64,000 nt of DNA from Hasllibacter halocynthiae (GCF_003003095.1 NZ_PVTT01000001.1:1054001-1118000); one strand, 5' to 3'; numbered from the stretch's first letter, positions 16,776-26,337 are shown. Notes: generated from the letters alone by a model not told the origin. Numbers and translations: made by a program.

Positions 16776-19192
16776 CACCGCTCCTGTACGAAGACCGCGA
16801 TCAGCGCCCGCGGCGGCAGGGTCGCCAGCCGCCGCGCGGGCCAGGCCGCCGCCAGCGCGGCCGCCAGCAGCGCCGCCCCACCGAGGACCATCCAGTCGCC
16901 GGGGAACACCCGCATGGGAAGCCGCCATCCGAACGCCTCCACGTTCACCACCGCCAGCAGGACCCAGGCCAGCGCCAGCCCCACGGGAAGGGCCAGCACC
17001 GCCGTGATCCCCGCCAGCATGACCGATCTCAGAAGCTCCAGCCAGCCCAGCCGCCGCCGCGTCACCCCAAGGGCCCAGACCGGCGCCAGCTGCGGCAGCC
17101 GCATCGCCGCCAACGTCAGCAGCGAAGCCAGCATCGCGAACCCCGCCACCGACAGCGTCAGGACGTTCAGCGCGGCGGTGACGGCGAAGGTCCGGTCGAA
17201 CACCTCCAGCGAGAACGCCTTGATCCCCGCCTGATCGATCACCGCCTCCGGCGGCAGGCCGAACTCGATCAGCGCCGCGCGCAGCCCCTCTGGGTCGCCT
17301 GTGCGCAGCCCGAAGCGGAAGACGGGCGCGTCAGGGTAGCGCCGGGCGAGGTCCGCCTCGCCCGCCATCGCCTGCGCGGCGGGGTTGCCATAGTCCGAAT
17401 AGACCCCCGCGACGCGCGCCTCCCACCCCTCGGCCAGCGCCACCGCGTCGCCGACGCCGAGGGACATCCGCCGCGCCGTCTGCTCGTTTATCAGGACCTC
17501 GCCGCGCTGCAGCCGGTCCCAGACGTCCGGCGCGGCCTCGAGCAGCGGCCAGTTGTCCCGGTAGGTGGCGTGGTCGCGCACGCCGTAGATCTCGCCGGGG
17601 ACGCCGCCGATGCGGGTGGGCACGGACCAGATCGGCAGGATCGCCTCCGCCCGGGGCGCGAGGAAGGCCTCGATCTCCTCCGCCTGCGCGGGGTCGCCCG
17701 CGGTGATGTAGAGCTCGGCCGCCAGCCGCTGGTCCAGCCAGCCGGTGAACGTCCCGCGGAACGAGCCCACCATCGTCGACACGCCTACGTTCGCGGCGAG
17801 CGCGAGGAGCAGCGCCATCAGCGCGAGGCTCAGACCGGGAAGCTGCTGGCGCGTGTCGGCCATGAACCATTCCGCCTGCGGCCCCCGGACGAGGCGCGCG
17901 CCCCAGGCGAGGGTCAGGGACAGCACCGGCGGCAGCGCCAGCGCGGCCCCGAGGAGGAGCGCGCCGAGCGTCACGAACCCCGCGACGAGGCCGTCCGCCG
18001 CCCAGGCCACCGCCGCCGACAGCGCGAGCAGCCCCGCGGCGGCCGCCCCCTGCCACAGCGCGGTCCGGCCCGAGGCCCGCGCCCAGGCGCGCGGCTGTCC
18101 GGCCGCGAGCGGCGGCAGCCGCCAGAGCTTCCACAGGGCCGAGACGCTGGCCAAGAGGGCCCCCGCCACCGCGATCCCCAGGCCCGAGAGCGCCCAGGCC
18201 GGCCTGAGGGAGAGGCCGCCGTCCACCTCCGCGCCGTAGAGCCCCTCCAGCGTCGCGGCCACGCCGGGCAGCAGCGCGGCCGCCACCGCCCAGCCCAGCA
18301 GCACCCCCGCCGCGCCCGCCACCAGCGACAGGACGACCAGCTCGCCCGCGGCCAGGGCGACAAGCGTGCCGCCCGGCACCCCCAGCGCGCGCAGGGTGCG
18401 GAAGGCGGGGCGGCGCTGCTCGAAGGCGAGGGCGACGGAAGACTGCACGATGAAGAGGCCGACGGCGAAGCTCAGCAGGCCGAAGGCGGTCAGGTTCAGG
18501 TGGAAGCTGTCCGTCAGCCGCGCCACGTCGCCCCCGTCCGACACGACGCGCAGCCCGCGCGGCAGCGGCGTCAGCGGCTCGGGCCCCGCCGGCGAGAGGT
18601 CGAGCCGGTCGAACCCCTCGCGCCCCAGCGCGTCGAGGGCCAACGTCCAGTCGGCCACGACCTCGCCCGTCCCCGCGGCGGCGGAGGGCACGAGGGCCAC
18701 CTCCCGCCCGCCGAGGACGGCGCGCCGTCCCAGGGCGGCGACCGCCTCGGGCGAGACCAGCGCCGCCTCGCCCCGCAGGAAGGCCAGGGGGTCGACGCCG
18801 TCCTCGGCCTCCGTCGCGGCGCCCTCGCCCGCACGGCCGCCCGCCTCGCCCCCCCCGGCGAAGGGCCCCGCGCCGCCCGCCGTCAGCCCGTCGATCCCGA
18901 CGAGGCGCACCCCTTCAGCGATCTCGCCCTCGACGACGGGCGTGACGGGCCAGCCCGCGCGGCGCATCGCGACCCACGTCTCGGGCGGGATTGGCCCGGT
19001 CCCCACGATCCGTCCGCCGCCCGCGCCCAGCGCCTCGGACGCCTCCGCGTAGGAGGCGCGGGCCTCGGCGTTGATCGCCTGCACCCCGGTCCACAGCGCG
19101 GTCGCCAGCGCGAGCCCCAGGATCAGCGTCGCGAGCTGCAGGGGCCGCCGCCGCCAATGCGACAGCAGCGCGGAGAGGACGGCCCCCCTCAT
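16775..19192 (-). CDS. ABC transporter permease, FtsX/LolC-type, fused double-length
   Basis: An 805-residue inner-membrane protein with two FtsX-like halves. TM1 is near residues 15-38 (LATLILGLALATALWTG), then comes a large periplasmic domain. A four-helix cluster follows at about 235-470 (for example LLSFAVGLFIVQSSVALAF), then a second periplasmic domain and terminal helices (VLTLSVAGFAMLASLLTL to the C-terminus). Such MacB/LolCE-like mechanotransmitters do not pump across the membrane but drive extraction or release of lipids or lipoproteins. Its partner is the ATPase at 19395-20048. The 202-base gap between the two holds nothing I can identify. It is coupled to the AttH-like gene by ATGA. 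Confidence 0.87.
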   Translation of the reverse strand: MRGAVLSALLSHWRRRPLQLATLILGLALATALWTGVQAINAEARASYAEASEALGAGGGRIVGTGPIPPETWVAMRRAGWPVTPVVEGEIAEGVRLVGIDGLTAGGAGPFAGGGEAGGRAGEGAATEAEDGVDPLAFLRGEAALVSPEAVAALGRRAVLGGREVALVPSAAAGTGEVVADWTLALDALGREGFDRLDLSPAGPEPLTPLPRGLRVVSDGGDVARLTDSFHLNLTAFGLLSFAVGLFIVQSSVALAFEQRRPAFRTLRALGVPGGTLVALAAGELVVLSLVAGAAGVLLGWAVAAALLPGVAATLEGLYGAEVDGGLSLRPAWALSGLGIAVAGALLASVSALWKLWRLPPLAAGQPRAWARASGRTALWQGAAAAGLLALSAAVAWAADGLVAGFVTLGALLLGAALALPPVLSLTLAWGARLVRGPQAEWFMADTRQQLPGLSLALMALLLALAANVGVSTMVGSFRGTFTGWLDQRLAAELYITAGDPAQAEEIEAFLAPRAEAILPIWSVPTRIGGVPGEIYGVRDHATYRDNWPLLEAAPDVWDRLQRGEVLINEQTARRMSLGVGDAVALAEGWEARVAGVYSDYGNPAAQAMAGEADLARRYPDAPVFRFGLRTGDPEGLRAALIEFGLPPEAVIDQAGIKAFSLEVFDRTFAVTAALNVLTLSVAGFAMLASLLTLAAMRLPQLAPVWALGVTRRRLGWLELLRSVMLAGITAVLALPVGLALAWVLLAVVNVEAFGWRLPMRVFPGDWMVLGGAALLAAALAAAWPARRLATLPPRALIAVFVQER

Positions 19193-19394
19193 CGCCCGCC
19201 CCTGGGCAAGCGCCTCCGCCCCTCCCGGCCCTCGGCCCTCCAGGCCCGTCCGGGCCGGGGCGGCGCCGCCCCGATCGGGCCCCCCGGGACATGTCCGCCC
19301 ACTGGGGGGAAAGGGCCGCGCCGCGGCCATGACGGGCCCCGGACGGCCCCGGCGCAGGCCCCGGCACGCGCGCCGGGGCGGCGCGGCCCGGACG

Positions 19395-20048
19395 TCACGT
19401 CGCCACCCCGCCCTTCAGGTGCACGCGCCGGTCCATCCGCCCCGCCAGCGTGGCCGAATGCGTGACCACCAGCAGCCCGGCCCCCGTCTCCCTGACCAGC
19501 GCCAGCATCTCCTCCATCACCGCGGCGCCCGTCGCCTCGTCGAGGTTGCCGGTCGGCTCGTCGGCGAGGATCAGCGCCGGCCGCGCCGCGAGCGCCCGCC
19601 CGATGGCCACCCGCTGCTGCTGCCCGCCGGAGAGCTGCTCGGGGTATTTCGAGAGATGCGCCGCGAGGCCCAGCCGCTCGGCCAGGGGGGCGACGTCCGC
19701 CTCGCGCCCGGCGAGGCGCGCCTGGAAGGCGAGGTTCGCGCCCACGTCGAGCGAGGGGACGAGGTTGAACTGCTGGAAGACGAGGCCGATCCGCTCGCGC
19801 CGCAGGGTCGCGCGCGCCCGCTCGCCCATCGCCGAGACGTCGCGCCCCTCGACCGCGATGCGGCCCGCGTCCGCCTCGTCCAGCCCGGCGGCGAGGTTCA
19901 GCGCCGTGGACTTGCCCGACCCGCTCTCGCCGGTCAGGGCCAGCGTCTCGCCCGCGGCGAGCGTCAGGTCGAGGCCGCGCAGCACGGGCACGGGAACGCC
20001 GTCCTCGCCCGGATAGGCCTTCTCGACCCCCGCCATCTCCAGAAGCAT
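19395..20048 (-). CDS. ABC transporter ATP-binding protein, LolD/MacB type
   Basis: A 217-residue ATPase with Walker [10 protein letters not shown] (residues 40-48), Q-loop [11 protein letters not shown], signature LSGGQQQR (139-146), Walker [14 protein letters not shown] (158-170) and the switch His in VVTHSATLA. These match the MacB/LolD subfamily that pairs with FtsX-type permeases. First gene of the set 20048-14319; the permease follows after 202 bases. The start at 20048 gives the usual [12 protein letters not shown] opening. Confidence 0.93.
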   Translation of the reverse strand: MLLEMAGVEKAYPGEDGVPVPVLRGLDLTLAAGETLALTGESGSGKSTALNLAAGLDEADAGRIAVEGRDVSAMGERARATLRRERIGLVFQQFNLVPSLDVGANLAFQARLAGREADVAPLAERLGLAAHLSKYPEQLSGGQQQRVAIGRALAARPALILADEPTGNLDEATGAAVMEEMLALVRETGAGLLVVTHSATLAGRMDRRVHLKGGVAT

Positions 20049-20154
20049 GCCGGCCCCCTCTGCCGCCCCCCGAGGGCGAGCTAGCGCCGGGCCGCCGGCG
20101 GGCCAGCGCAAGCGGCCCGGCCTCGATGGCGACCCCGCCCGAAGCCCCGCGCGG

Positions 20155-20227
20155 TGCCGGCGGAGGGACTCGAACCCCCGGCCCCCTGATTACAAATCAG
20201 ACGCTCTACCAGCTGAGCTACGCCGGC
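20155..20227 (-). tRNA. tRNA-Thr (anticodon UGU)
   Basis: Read on the minus strand it folds as a standard 73-nt cloverleaf. The acceptor arms are GCCGGCG and CGCCGGC with discriminator A. The D-arm is GCTC...GAGC, the anticodon stem TCTGA/TCAGG with loop TTTGTAA (TGT at positions 34-36), and the T-loop TTCGAGT. CCA is not encoded. It decodes ACA and ACN by wobble. Confidence 0.97.
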
Positions 20228-20369
20228 GCCGCGTCCCTCCCCTAGCGCCCCCGGCCGTGCCGCGCCAGCCGGCCCGGCGGCGCCGGTTCCCCTCGCGCGG
20301 AGGGCGGGCTATCTGCGCGCGGCGGGGGGGCGAGGGCCCCGCGGGAGCAACCAGCGGAGACGGGCCGGC

Positions 20370-21254
20370 ATGCAGGTCGCCTTCCACATCGGCGCGCACT
20401 GCACGGACGACGACGGTCTGCGCAAGGCGCTGGAGCGCAACGCCGACGCCCTGGCCGCGCGCGGGACCGCCGTGCCGCCGCCGAATCGGTACCGCACCCT
20501 CATGCGCGAGACCGTCGAGCGGCTGGACGGCCGCCCGCCCGCGCCCGAGACGGCCCGCGCCCTGCTGGACTCGATCCTCGGAGGGGGCGAGGCGGCGCGC
20601 CCCGAACGCCTCGTCCTCGCGAACGAGAACTTCTTCTGCACGATCCCCCGCATCTTCGCCGGCGGCGCCTGGTACGCGGGTGCCGGGGACCGGACGAAGG
20701 CGCTCGCCTCCCTCTTTCCCGGCGCCCGCCCCGAGCTCTTCCTGGCGCTCCGCAATCCGGCGACGGCGCTTCCGGCGATCAAGCGGCGGGCGCCGGACAT
20801 GGACTACGCGACCCTGATGCACGGCACCGACGCGACCACGCTGCGCTGGTCGGACCTCGTGCGCCGGCTGCGCGCCGCGATGCCGGACGTCCCCCTCACC
20901 GTCTGGTGCAACGAGGACACGCCCGCGATCTGGCCCGACCTGCTGCGCGCGCTGGCCGGCGTCCCCTGGGACGAGCCGATGGCAGGCGACAACGTCCTCC
21001 TCAAGCAGCTCCTCTCGCCCGAGGGGATGGGCCGCTACCGCGCCTACCTGGCCAAGCACCCCCCCGCGTCCGCGGCGCAGCGGCGACGGATCATCGGCGC
21101 CTTCTTCGACAAGTTCGCCCTTCCCGCCGCCACCTGGGAGGATGCCGACATCCCCGGCTGGACGGACGAGACCGTCGAGACGCTGACCGCCATCTACGAC
21201 GAGGACGCATGGGAGGTCGCGAACATGGACGGCGTGACCTTCCTAGGGGCCTGA
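20370..21254 (+). CDS. Conserved protein of unknown function (sulphotransferase-like?)
   Basis: A 294-residue soluble protein beginning MQVAFHIGAHCTDDDGLRKAL. The opening hydrophobic strand followed by HIGAHCTDD resembles the 5'-phosphosulphate loop region of sulphotransferase-like proteins, but lacks the canonical KxGS/T. Other landmarks are ERLVLANENFFCTIPRI, LFLALRNPATALP and VPLTVWCNEDTPAIW. I recognise the overall type from Rhodobacteraceae genomes but know no function. Monocistronic, starting 142 bases after the tRNA-Thr 5' end on the opposite strand. Confidence 0.75.
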   Translation: MQVAFHIGAHCTDDDGLRKALERNADALAARGTAVPPPNRYRTLMRETVERLDGRPPAPETARALLDSILGGGEAARPERLVLANENFFCTIPRIFAGGAWYAGAGDRTKALASLFPGARPELFLALRNPATALPAIKRRAPDMDYATLMHGTDATTLRWSDLVRRLRAAMPDVPLTVWCNEDTPAIWPDLLRALAGVPWDEPMAGDNVLLKQLLSPEGMGRYRAYLAKHPPASAAQRRRIIGAFFDKFALPAATWEDADIPGWTDETVETLTAIYDEDAWEVANMDGVTFLGA

Positions 21255-21301
21255 GGGGGCCCGAAGGGGGCCCCCGGCCCCCCAGGGCGCGCGGGACACC
21301 C

Positions 21302-21820
21302 TCAGCCCAGCGCCTTGCCCAGCCTCGGCAGGCGCGCCTTCTTCATCAGCCCGCGCATCGTCCAGCCCGCGTCGTCCATCGCCCGCGCGCGCGCCAGCAC
21401 GGCCGCGCAGACCCCCCGGACGGCGTCCGGCGCCTCGTGCAGCAGCTCGACCATCAGCCCGTCGGGGTCGCGCCGCACGACGCCCTGCGCGCTCAGCACC
21501 CGCGTGGGGAAGTCCCTGAGGTTCATCGTCACCAGGACGTCCGCCCGGCCCGCGACGGCCGCCGACAGCACGTGGACGTCGTCGGGGTCGGGCAGCACGA
21601 CGTCCAGGGGCGCCGGCTCGACCATGGCGCCGGGATGGATCGCCCGGGCCGCCGCGATCTCGCCGGTGGCGTCCTCGCCCCGGCGCAGGGCGGCGCGGCG
21701 CCACTCCTCCAGAAGGCGCGCGGACCACAGCGGCGTCAGCAGCCCCTCCCCCGCCGCGCCGAGCAGCACCTCGCGCATCACCGTCGGGTAGAGCACGTTG
21801 GCGTCGAGCAGCGCCCTCAT
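21302..21820 (-). CDS. PIN-domain protein
   Basis: A 172-residue protein with the PIN-domain arrangement of acidic residues: D6 in MRALLDANVLYP, an Asp pair in VVLPDPDDVHVLSAAV, and D in VLVTMNLRDFP. PIN domains are Mg2+-dependent ribonucleases, often toxins, but I see no antitoxin gene; the partner upstream is the methyltransferase gene, overlapped by ATGA. Other coupled genes here are housekeeping, so an RNA-processing role or a solitary PIN protein is as plausible as a toxin. The C-terminal KKARLPRLGKALG tail is basic. Confidence 0.8.
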   Translation of the reverse strand: MRALLDANVLYPTVMREVLLGAAGEGLLTPLWSARLLEEWRRAALRRGEDATGEIAAARAIHPGAMVEPAPLDVVLPDPDDVHVLSAAVAGRADVLVTMNLRDFPTRVLSAQGVVRRDPDGLMVELLHEAPDAVRGVCAAVLARARAMDDAGWTMRGLMKKARLPRLGKALG

Positions 21821-22992
21821 GCCAGCCGAAGGAACAGCGCCTTCAGGTAGCCCGTCCCCGACAGCATCGGATGGACGGGATGGTCCGGCCCCGCGAACCC
21901 CGTCCGCAGGATCGCCGCCGCCCGCCGCGCCTTGCCGACCCCCCGCAGCGACGCGGCGCGGAACGCCTCGAGGTCCGCCGCGTGCGAGCACGAGCAGAGG
22001 CCCAGCACGCCCCCCGGCCGGACCAGCGGCGCGGCGAGGAAGGCGATCCGCTCGTAGGCGCGCAGGCCCGCCTCGCGCGCCGCCTTCGAGGGGGCGAAGG
22101 CCGGCGGGTCGCAGATCACCGTGTCGAAGGCGCGCCCCTCGGACCGCAGGGCGGCGAGCGCGTCGAACGCGTCGGAGCGGATCGTCTCGACCGTGCGGCC
22201 CATCCGCGCCGCGCCCCCCTCGGCCAGCGCCAGCGCGGCGGCCGAGGCGTCGACCAGCGTGGCCCGCTCCGCCCCCCCGGCCAGCATGGCGAGGCCGAAG
22301 CCCCCCACGTGGCTGAAGGCGTCCAGCACCTCCGGCCCGGCGACGGCGGCGGCGAAGCGGTGGTTCTCGCGCTGGTCGTAGAAGAGGCCCGTCTTCTGCC
22401 CGCCGACCAGGTCGGCCAGGTAGACGGCGCCGTTCATCGGCACCTCGACTGGCCCGTCCACCCGGCCGCGCACGACCTCCAGCCGGTCGGGCAGCCCTTC
22501 GGCGGCGCGGGCGCGGGCGGTGCCGTTCACGACGACGCGCTCGACGCCCAGCCCCTCCAGCGCGGCGATCACGGCGCCGAGCCGCCCGTCGATCCACGCG
22601 GCGTTGGGCTGGATCGCGGCGGCGTCCCCGAACCGGTCCACGATCAGCCCCGGCAGCGCGTCGCCCTCCGCGTGGACCAGCCGGAAGAAGGGCCGCTCGA
22701 AGAGGCGCGCGCGCAGCGCCGCCGCCCGCTCGATCCGCCGTGCGATCCAGGCGTCGTCGACGGTGGCGGCCGGATCGCGGTCCAGCACGCGCGCGGCCAG
22801 CCGCGCCTCCGGCGCCACGGCGACCGTGGCCAGGGGCGCGCGGGTCGCGTCCTCCAGCGTGGCGATCGTGCCGGGGGCGAGGGACCGCGCGCGGCGGTCC
22901 AGCACGAGGTCCTGCGGCCCGAGGAAGGGCGCGCCGCGGCGGATGCGCGCGACGTCGGCCTTGGGGCGCAGTCGGATCACGGGACGGTCCAT
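21817..22992 (-). CDS. Class I rRNA (cytosine-5-)methyltransferase, RlmI-like
   Basis: A 391-residue enzyme with an N-terminal PUA-like domain (IRLRPKADVARIRRGAPFLG, about residues 6-75), a central RlmI-type domain and a C-terminal SAM-binding Rossmann fold. The catalytic domain has VLDAFSHVGGFGLAML (SAM loop), TVICDPPAFAPSK (motif IV) and LCSCSHAADLEAF with the nucleophilic-type Cys. E. coli RlmI methylates C1962 of 23S rRNA; this homologue probably does the same or an equivalent site. The stop overlaps the PIN gene start by ATGA. The start at 22992 is used; a GTG a few codons upstream is possible. Confidence 0.87.
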   Translation of the reverse strand: MDRPVIRLRPKADVARIRRGAPFLGPQDLVLDRRARSLAPGTIATLEDATRAPLATVAVAPEARLAARVLDRDPAATVDDAWIARRIERAAALRARLFERPFFRLVHAEGDALPGLIVDRFGDAAAIQPNAAWIDGRLGAVIAALEGLGVERVVVNGTARARAAEGLPDRLEVVRGRVDGPVEVPMNGAVYLADLVGGQKTGLFYDQRENHRFAAAVAGPEVLDAFSHVGGFGLAMLAGGAERATLVDASAAALALAEGGAARMGRTVETIRSDAFDALAALRSEGRAFDTVICDPPAFAPSKAAREAGLRAYERIAFLAAPLVRPGGVLGLCSCSHAADLEAFRAASLRGVGKARRAAAILRTGFAGPDHPVHPMLSGTGYLKALFLRLA

Positions 22993-23054
22993 GACGGCCC
23001 CCGTGACATGCTGCGGCGGGCGGGGAAAGCCCGCGGGCCGGCGCGCCGGGCGGA

Positions 23055-23648
23055 TCAGGCCGGCGGAGGGGCGACCCCGCGGGCTAGCTCCCCCACCAGC
23101 GACCGGGCGAGGGCGTCGATCACGCGGACCCTCTGGGTCCGCCCCCGCTCTTCGGCGCGCAGGGCGGTCAGCCCGCCATGGCCGCGGATCGACGCGTCGA
23201 CGCGCCGCGTCTCCAGCACCGCGCCGGTGGCCGCGTCGCGCAGCGTCAGGTCGTAGATCATGTTGTGCACCCCGCCCACGGTCAGGCGCGCGCGCGGGCT
23301 CAGGCCGTGGAACCGCACGACGGACACCTCCGCGAGGACCGGCCGCCCCTCCGGGCCCGCCAGCCGCTCCGCCGTCGCCGCCGCCTCCTCGAAGAGTGCC
23401 GCGACCTGCGCCCGGCGGTCCCCGTAAGGATCGCCATGCCAGACGATGTCCGCGCCCGGATAGTAGCCCTCGGAATCGCTGACCCTCAGCGCCTCGGGCA
23501 CGGCGACCGAGAACCCGGCCAACGAGGCCGCCGCGCGCGCCGGCGCCTCCCCCTCCGCCGGGGCCGTCATCCGCCCCCCCGGGGCGCACGCGGCAGTCGA
23601 GACGAGGCAGAGCGCGACCATGCTGGCGCGCAGGAGACGGACGGACAT
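23055..23648 (-). CDS. Outer-membrane-type lipoprotein (DUF6778-like)
   Basis: A 197-residue lipoprotein. The signal peptide ends in the lipobox TAAC with Cys21 for diacylation. The mature part has GYYPGADIVWHGDPYGDRRAQV, VSVVRFHGLSPRARLTVGGVHN and LRDAATGAVLETRRVDA, a pattern I associate with a Rhodobacteraceae family of unknown function (DUF6778). A beta-rich fold is likely. It lies alone between rlmI-like and edd; no partner is evident. Confidence 0.78.
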   Translation of the reverse strand: MSVRLLRASMVALCLVSTAACAPGGRMTAPAEGEAPARAAASLAGFSVAVPEALRVSDSEGYYPGADIVWHGDPYGDRRAQVAALFEEAAATAERLAGPEGRPVLAEVSVVRFHGLSPRARLTVGGVHNMIYDLTLRDAATGAVLETRRVDASIRGHGGLTALRAEERGRTQRVRVIDALARSLVGELARGVAPPPA

Positions 23649-23784
23649 CGGGCTGCACCTTCGCTGCGGATCCTCGCCGCGTCATACCCGCGAATGGGGC
23701 GGCCCTCCGGCGACCGGATGGCCATTTTGATCCGTGCCGTTCGCCGCGGGCGCGGGACCCCGCGCGCCCGTCCCGCCATCTTGA

Positions 23785-23800
23785 CCGTTACCGCTAACGG
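23785..23800. promoter_or_regulatory. LacI/GntR-type operator in front of edd
   Basis: The 16-base imperfect palindrome CCGTTACCGCTAACGG has arms CCGTTA/TAACGG around a CG-centred core. It resembles LacI-family operators (GTTANCGNTAAC). It ends 35 bases before the edd start, where a repressor would block transcription or the early transcript. No LacI or GntR regulator gene is in the window. Confidence 0.6.
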
Positions 23801-23835
23801 GCGTAGCGCCCGCCCGACCCCCGAGGAGCCTTCCC

Positions 23836-25632
23836 ATGCCGCTCGACCCCCGCATCAGGGCCGTCACCGACCGCATCCGCGCCCGCTCCGACGGGACGCG
23901 CGGGCCCTATCTCGACCGGATGCGCGCCGCCGCCGCGGACGGGCCCGTGCGCGCCCACCTCTCCTGCGGCAACCAGGCCCACGCCTATGCCGCCATGCCC
24001 GACAAGGCCGCGATGGCCGAGGGGCGCGCGCCGAACCTCGGGATCGTGTCGGCCTACAACGACATGCTCTCGGCCCATCAGCCCTACGAGGAATGGCCCC
24101 GCCGCATCCGCGACCTCGCCCGCGCGCGCGGCGCCACCGCCCAGATGGCGGGCGGCGTGCCGGCGATGTGCGACGGCGTCACCCAAGGCCAGCCGGGGAT
24201 GGAGCTTTCGCTCTTCTCGCGCGACGTGATCGCGATGGCGGCCGGGGTCGCCCTCTCGCACAACTGCTTCGACAGCGCCGTCTACCTGGGCATCTGCGAC
24301 AAGATCGTCCCCGGCCTCGTGATCGCCGCGGCCACGTTCGGCCACCTCCCGGCGGTGTTCCTGCCCGCCGGCCCCATGCCATCGGGCCTGCCCAACGACG
24401 AGAAGGCCGCCGTCCGCAACCGCTTCGCCGAAGGGAAAGCGGATCGCGCCGAGCTGATGCGCGCCGAGATGGCGTCCTACCACTCGCCCGGCACCTGCAC
24501 CTTCTACGGCACCGCCAACACCAACCAGATGCTGATGGAGTTCATGGGCCTCCACCTGCCCGGCGCCTCCTTCGTGAACCCCGGCACCCCCCTGCGCGAC
24601 GCCCTGACCGAGGCCGGCGTGGCCCGCGCCCTCGAGATCACCGCGCTCGGCAACGACCACCGCCCCGCGGGCGAGATCCTGGACGAGCGGGCGTTCGTGA
24701 ACGGCATGGTCGGCCTGATGGCGACGGGCGGGTCCACGAACCTCGTCCTCCACCTGCCCGCGATGGCCAAGGCGGCCGGGATCGTCCTGACGCCCCAGGA
24801 CTTCGCGGACGTCTCCGCCGCGGTGCCCCTGATGGCGAAGGTCTATCCCAACGGCCTCGCCGACGTGAACCACTTCCACGCCGCCGGCGGCCTCCAATTC
24901 CTGATCGGCCAGCTCCTCGACGCGGGCCTCCTGCACGCGGACGCCAAGACCATCATGGGCGACCTCTCCGCCTACGCACGCGAGCCCGTCCTCCAGGACG
25001 GCGCCCTCGAATGGCGCGACGGCCCCGCCGAGACCCAGAACGACCGCATCGTGCGCCCCGCCTCCGACCCCTTCGCCCCCACCGGCGGCCTGCGCGAGCT
25101 GAAGGGCACCCTCGGAACGGGCGTGATCAAGGTCTCCGCCGTCGCGCCCGAGCGCCACGTGATCGAGGCCCCCGCGGCCGTCTTCCACGACCAGCTCTCC
25201 GTGAAGGAGGCCTTCGCGCGCGGCGACCTGAACCGCGACGTCGTCGTCGTGGTCCGCTTCCAGGGCCCCGCCGCCAACGGCATGCCCGAGCTCCACTCCC
25301 TCACCCCGCCCCTGTCGGTCCTCCAAGGGCGCGGCCACCGCGTCGCCCTCGTGACCGACGGGCGCATGTCCGGCGCCTCCGGCAAGGTCCCCGCCGCCAT
25401 CCACGTCTCGCCCGAAGCGGCGAAGGGCGGCCCCCTGGCCCTCCTTCGCGACGGCGACATCGTGCGGGTGGACGCCGACAAGGGCACCCTCGACGTCCTC
25501 GCCGACCTCTCGGGCCGCGCCCCGGCCGAGGCCGACCTCGGGCCGAACCGCCACGGCGTCGGGCGCGAGCTCTTCGACGTCTTCCGCCGCAACGTCGGCG
25601 ACGCGACCGCGGGCGCGGGATCGTGCGTGTGA
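23836..25632 (+). CDS. edd: Phosphogluconate dehydratase
   Basis: A 598-residue cytosolic Fe-S dehydratase of the IlvD/Edd family. It converts 6-phosphogluconate to 2-keto-3-deoxy-6-phosphogluconate, the first committed Entner-Doudoroff step. Landmarks are [40 protein letters not shown] and [20 protein letters not shown] (Cys ligands of the cluster). Further on are [20 protein letters not shown] and [19 protein letters not shown] near the C-terminus. Length is as expected for Edd (about 600). AGGAG-type ribosome binding (CCGAGGAGCC) precedes the ATG. It is followed after 78 bases by eda, and is probably controlled through the palindrome at 23785. Confidence 0.95.
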   Translation: MPLDPRIRAVTDRIRARSDGTRGPYLDRMRAAAADGPVRAHLSCGNQAHAYAAMPDKAAMAEGRAPNLGIVSAYNDMLSAHQPYEEWPRRIRDLARARGATAQMAGGVPAMCDGVTQGQPGMELSLFSRDVIAMAAGVALSHNCFDSAVYLGICDKIVPGLVIAAATFGHLPAVFLPAGPMPSGLPNDEKAAVRNRFAEGKADRAELMRAEMASYHSPGTCTFYGTANTNQMLMEFMGLHLPGASFVNPGTPLRDALTEAGVARALEITALGNDHRPAGEILDERAFVNGMVGLMATGGSTNLVLHLPAMAKAAGIVLTPQDFADVSAAVPLMAKVYPNGLADVNHFHAAGGLQFLIGQLLDAGLLHADAKTIMGDLSAYAREPVLQDGALEWRDGPAETQNDRIVRPASDPFAPTGGLRELKGTLGTGVIKVSAVAPERHVIEAPAAVFHDQLSVKEAFARGDLNRDVVVVVRFQGPAANGMPELHSLTPPLSVLQGRGHRVALVTDGRMSGASGKVPAAIHVSPEAAKGGPLALLRDGDIVRVDADKGTLDVLADLSGRAPAEADLGPNRHGVGRELFDVFRRNVGDATAGAGSCV

Positions 25633-25659
25633 GCGCGCCCGCCCCCTGCACCATCGTAG

Positions 25660-25677
25660 GGCGGGCTCCAGCCCGCC
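25660..25677. repeat. REP-like palindrome between edd and eda
   Basis: GGCGGGCT-CC-AGCCCGCC is a perfect 8-bp-arm palindrome preceded by CGTAGG. I recognise GTAGGGCGGGCT..AGCCCGCC as a form of short palindromic element scattered in alphaproteobacterial genomes. It could fold in the edd-eda mRNA and affect decay or the Edd:Eda ratio. No T-run follows, so it is not a classical terminator. Confidence 0.6.
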
Positions 25678-25710
25678 GTCCGGCCATACCGCCCACCGAA
25701 AGCCCCGCCC

Positions 25711-26337
25711 ATGACCCCCGATGAGATGTCCCGGGCCACCCGCGCGATCTGCGAGCTGGCCCCCATCGTCCCCGTCCTCGTGATCGACGACGCGGCGGGC
25801 GCGAAGCCCCTCGCGGAAGCCCTCGTGAAGGGCGGCCTCCCCGCCCTCGAGGTCACGCTCCGCACGCCCGCGGCCTATGAGGCGATCCGCGAGATGGCGC
25901 AGGTCCCCGGCGGCCGGGTCGGCGCCGGCACCCTCCTGACCCCCGAGGACGTCGAGGCGGCCCTCGACGCCGGCGCCACCTTCGGCGTCTCGCCCGGCGC
26001 CACGGACCGCCTCCTCGACGCGGCCGAGGCGAACGGCCTGCCCCTCCTGCCCGGCGCGGCCACCGCCTCGGAGGTGATGCGCCTCCTGGAGCGTGGCTAC
26101 GCCGTCCAGAAGTTCTTCCCCGCCGAGGCGTCGGGCGGCGCGCCCGCCCTCAAGGCCATCGGCGCGCCCATCCCGCAGGTCGCCTTCTGCCCGACGGGGG
26201 GCGTGACCCCCGGGAACGCGCCGGGCTACCTCGCCCTCCCCAACGTGCTCTGCGTCGGCGGCTCCTGGGTCGCGCCGAAGGGCGCCTCCGACGCCGAGGT
26301 CGAGGCCCTCGCGCGCGAGGCCGCGGCGCTGCTCTAG
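25711..26337 (+). CDS. eda: 2-keto-3-deoxy-6-phosphogluconate aldolase
   Basis: A 208-residue class I aldolase that splits KDPG into pyruvate and glyceraldehyde 3-phosphate. Catalytic residues are visible: E47 in LPALEVTLRTP and the Schiff-base K134 in YAVQKFFPAEASGG. VGAGTLLTPEDVE and FCPTGGVTPGNAPGYL are further family motifs. Together with edd it completes the Entner-Doudoroff branch; its product is used by gap at 62099. The TAG stop shares a CTAG with the convergent gene at 26334. Confidence 0.95.
   Translation: MTPDEMSRATRAICELAPIVPVLVIDDAAGAKPLAEALVKGGLPALEVTLRTPAAYEAIREMAQVPGGRVGAGTLLTPEDVEAALDAGATFGVSPGATDRLLDAAEANGLPLLPGAATASEVMRLLERGYAVQKFFPAEASGGAPALKAIGAPIPQVAFCPTGGVTPGNAPGYLALPNVLCVGGSWVAPKGASDAEVEALAREAAALL

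Noticed and set aside
20155-20227. Integration (att) site at the tRNA-Thr gene
   Set aside because: No integrase gene and no duplicate of the tRNA 3' end was seen nearby.
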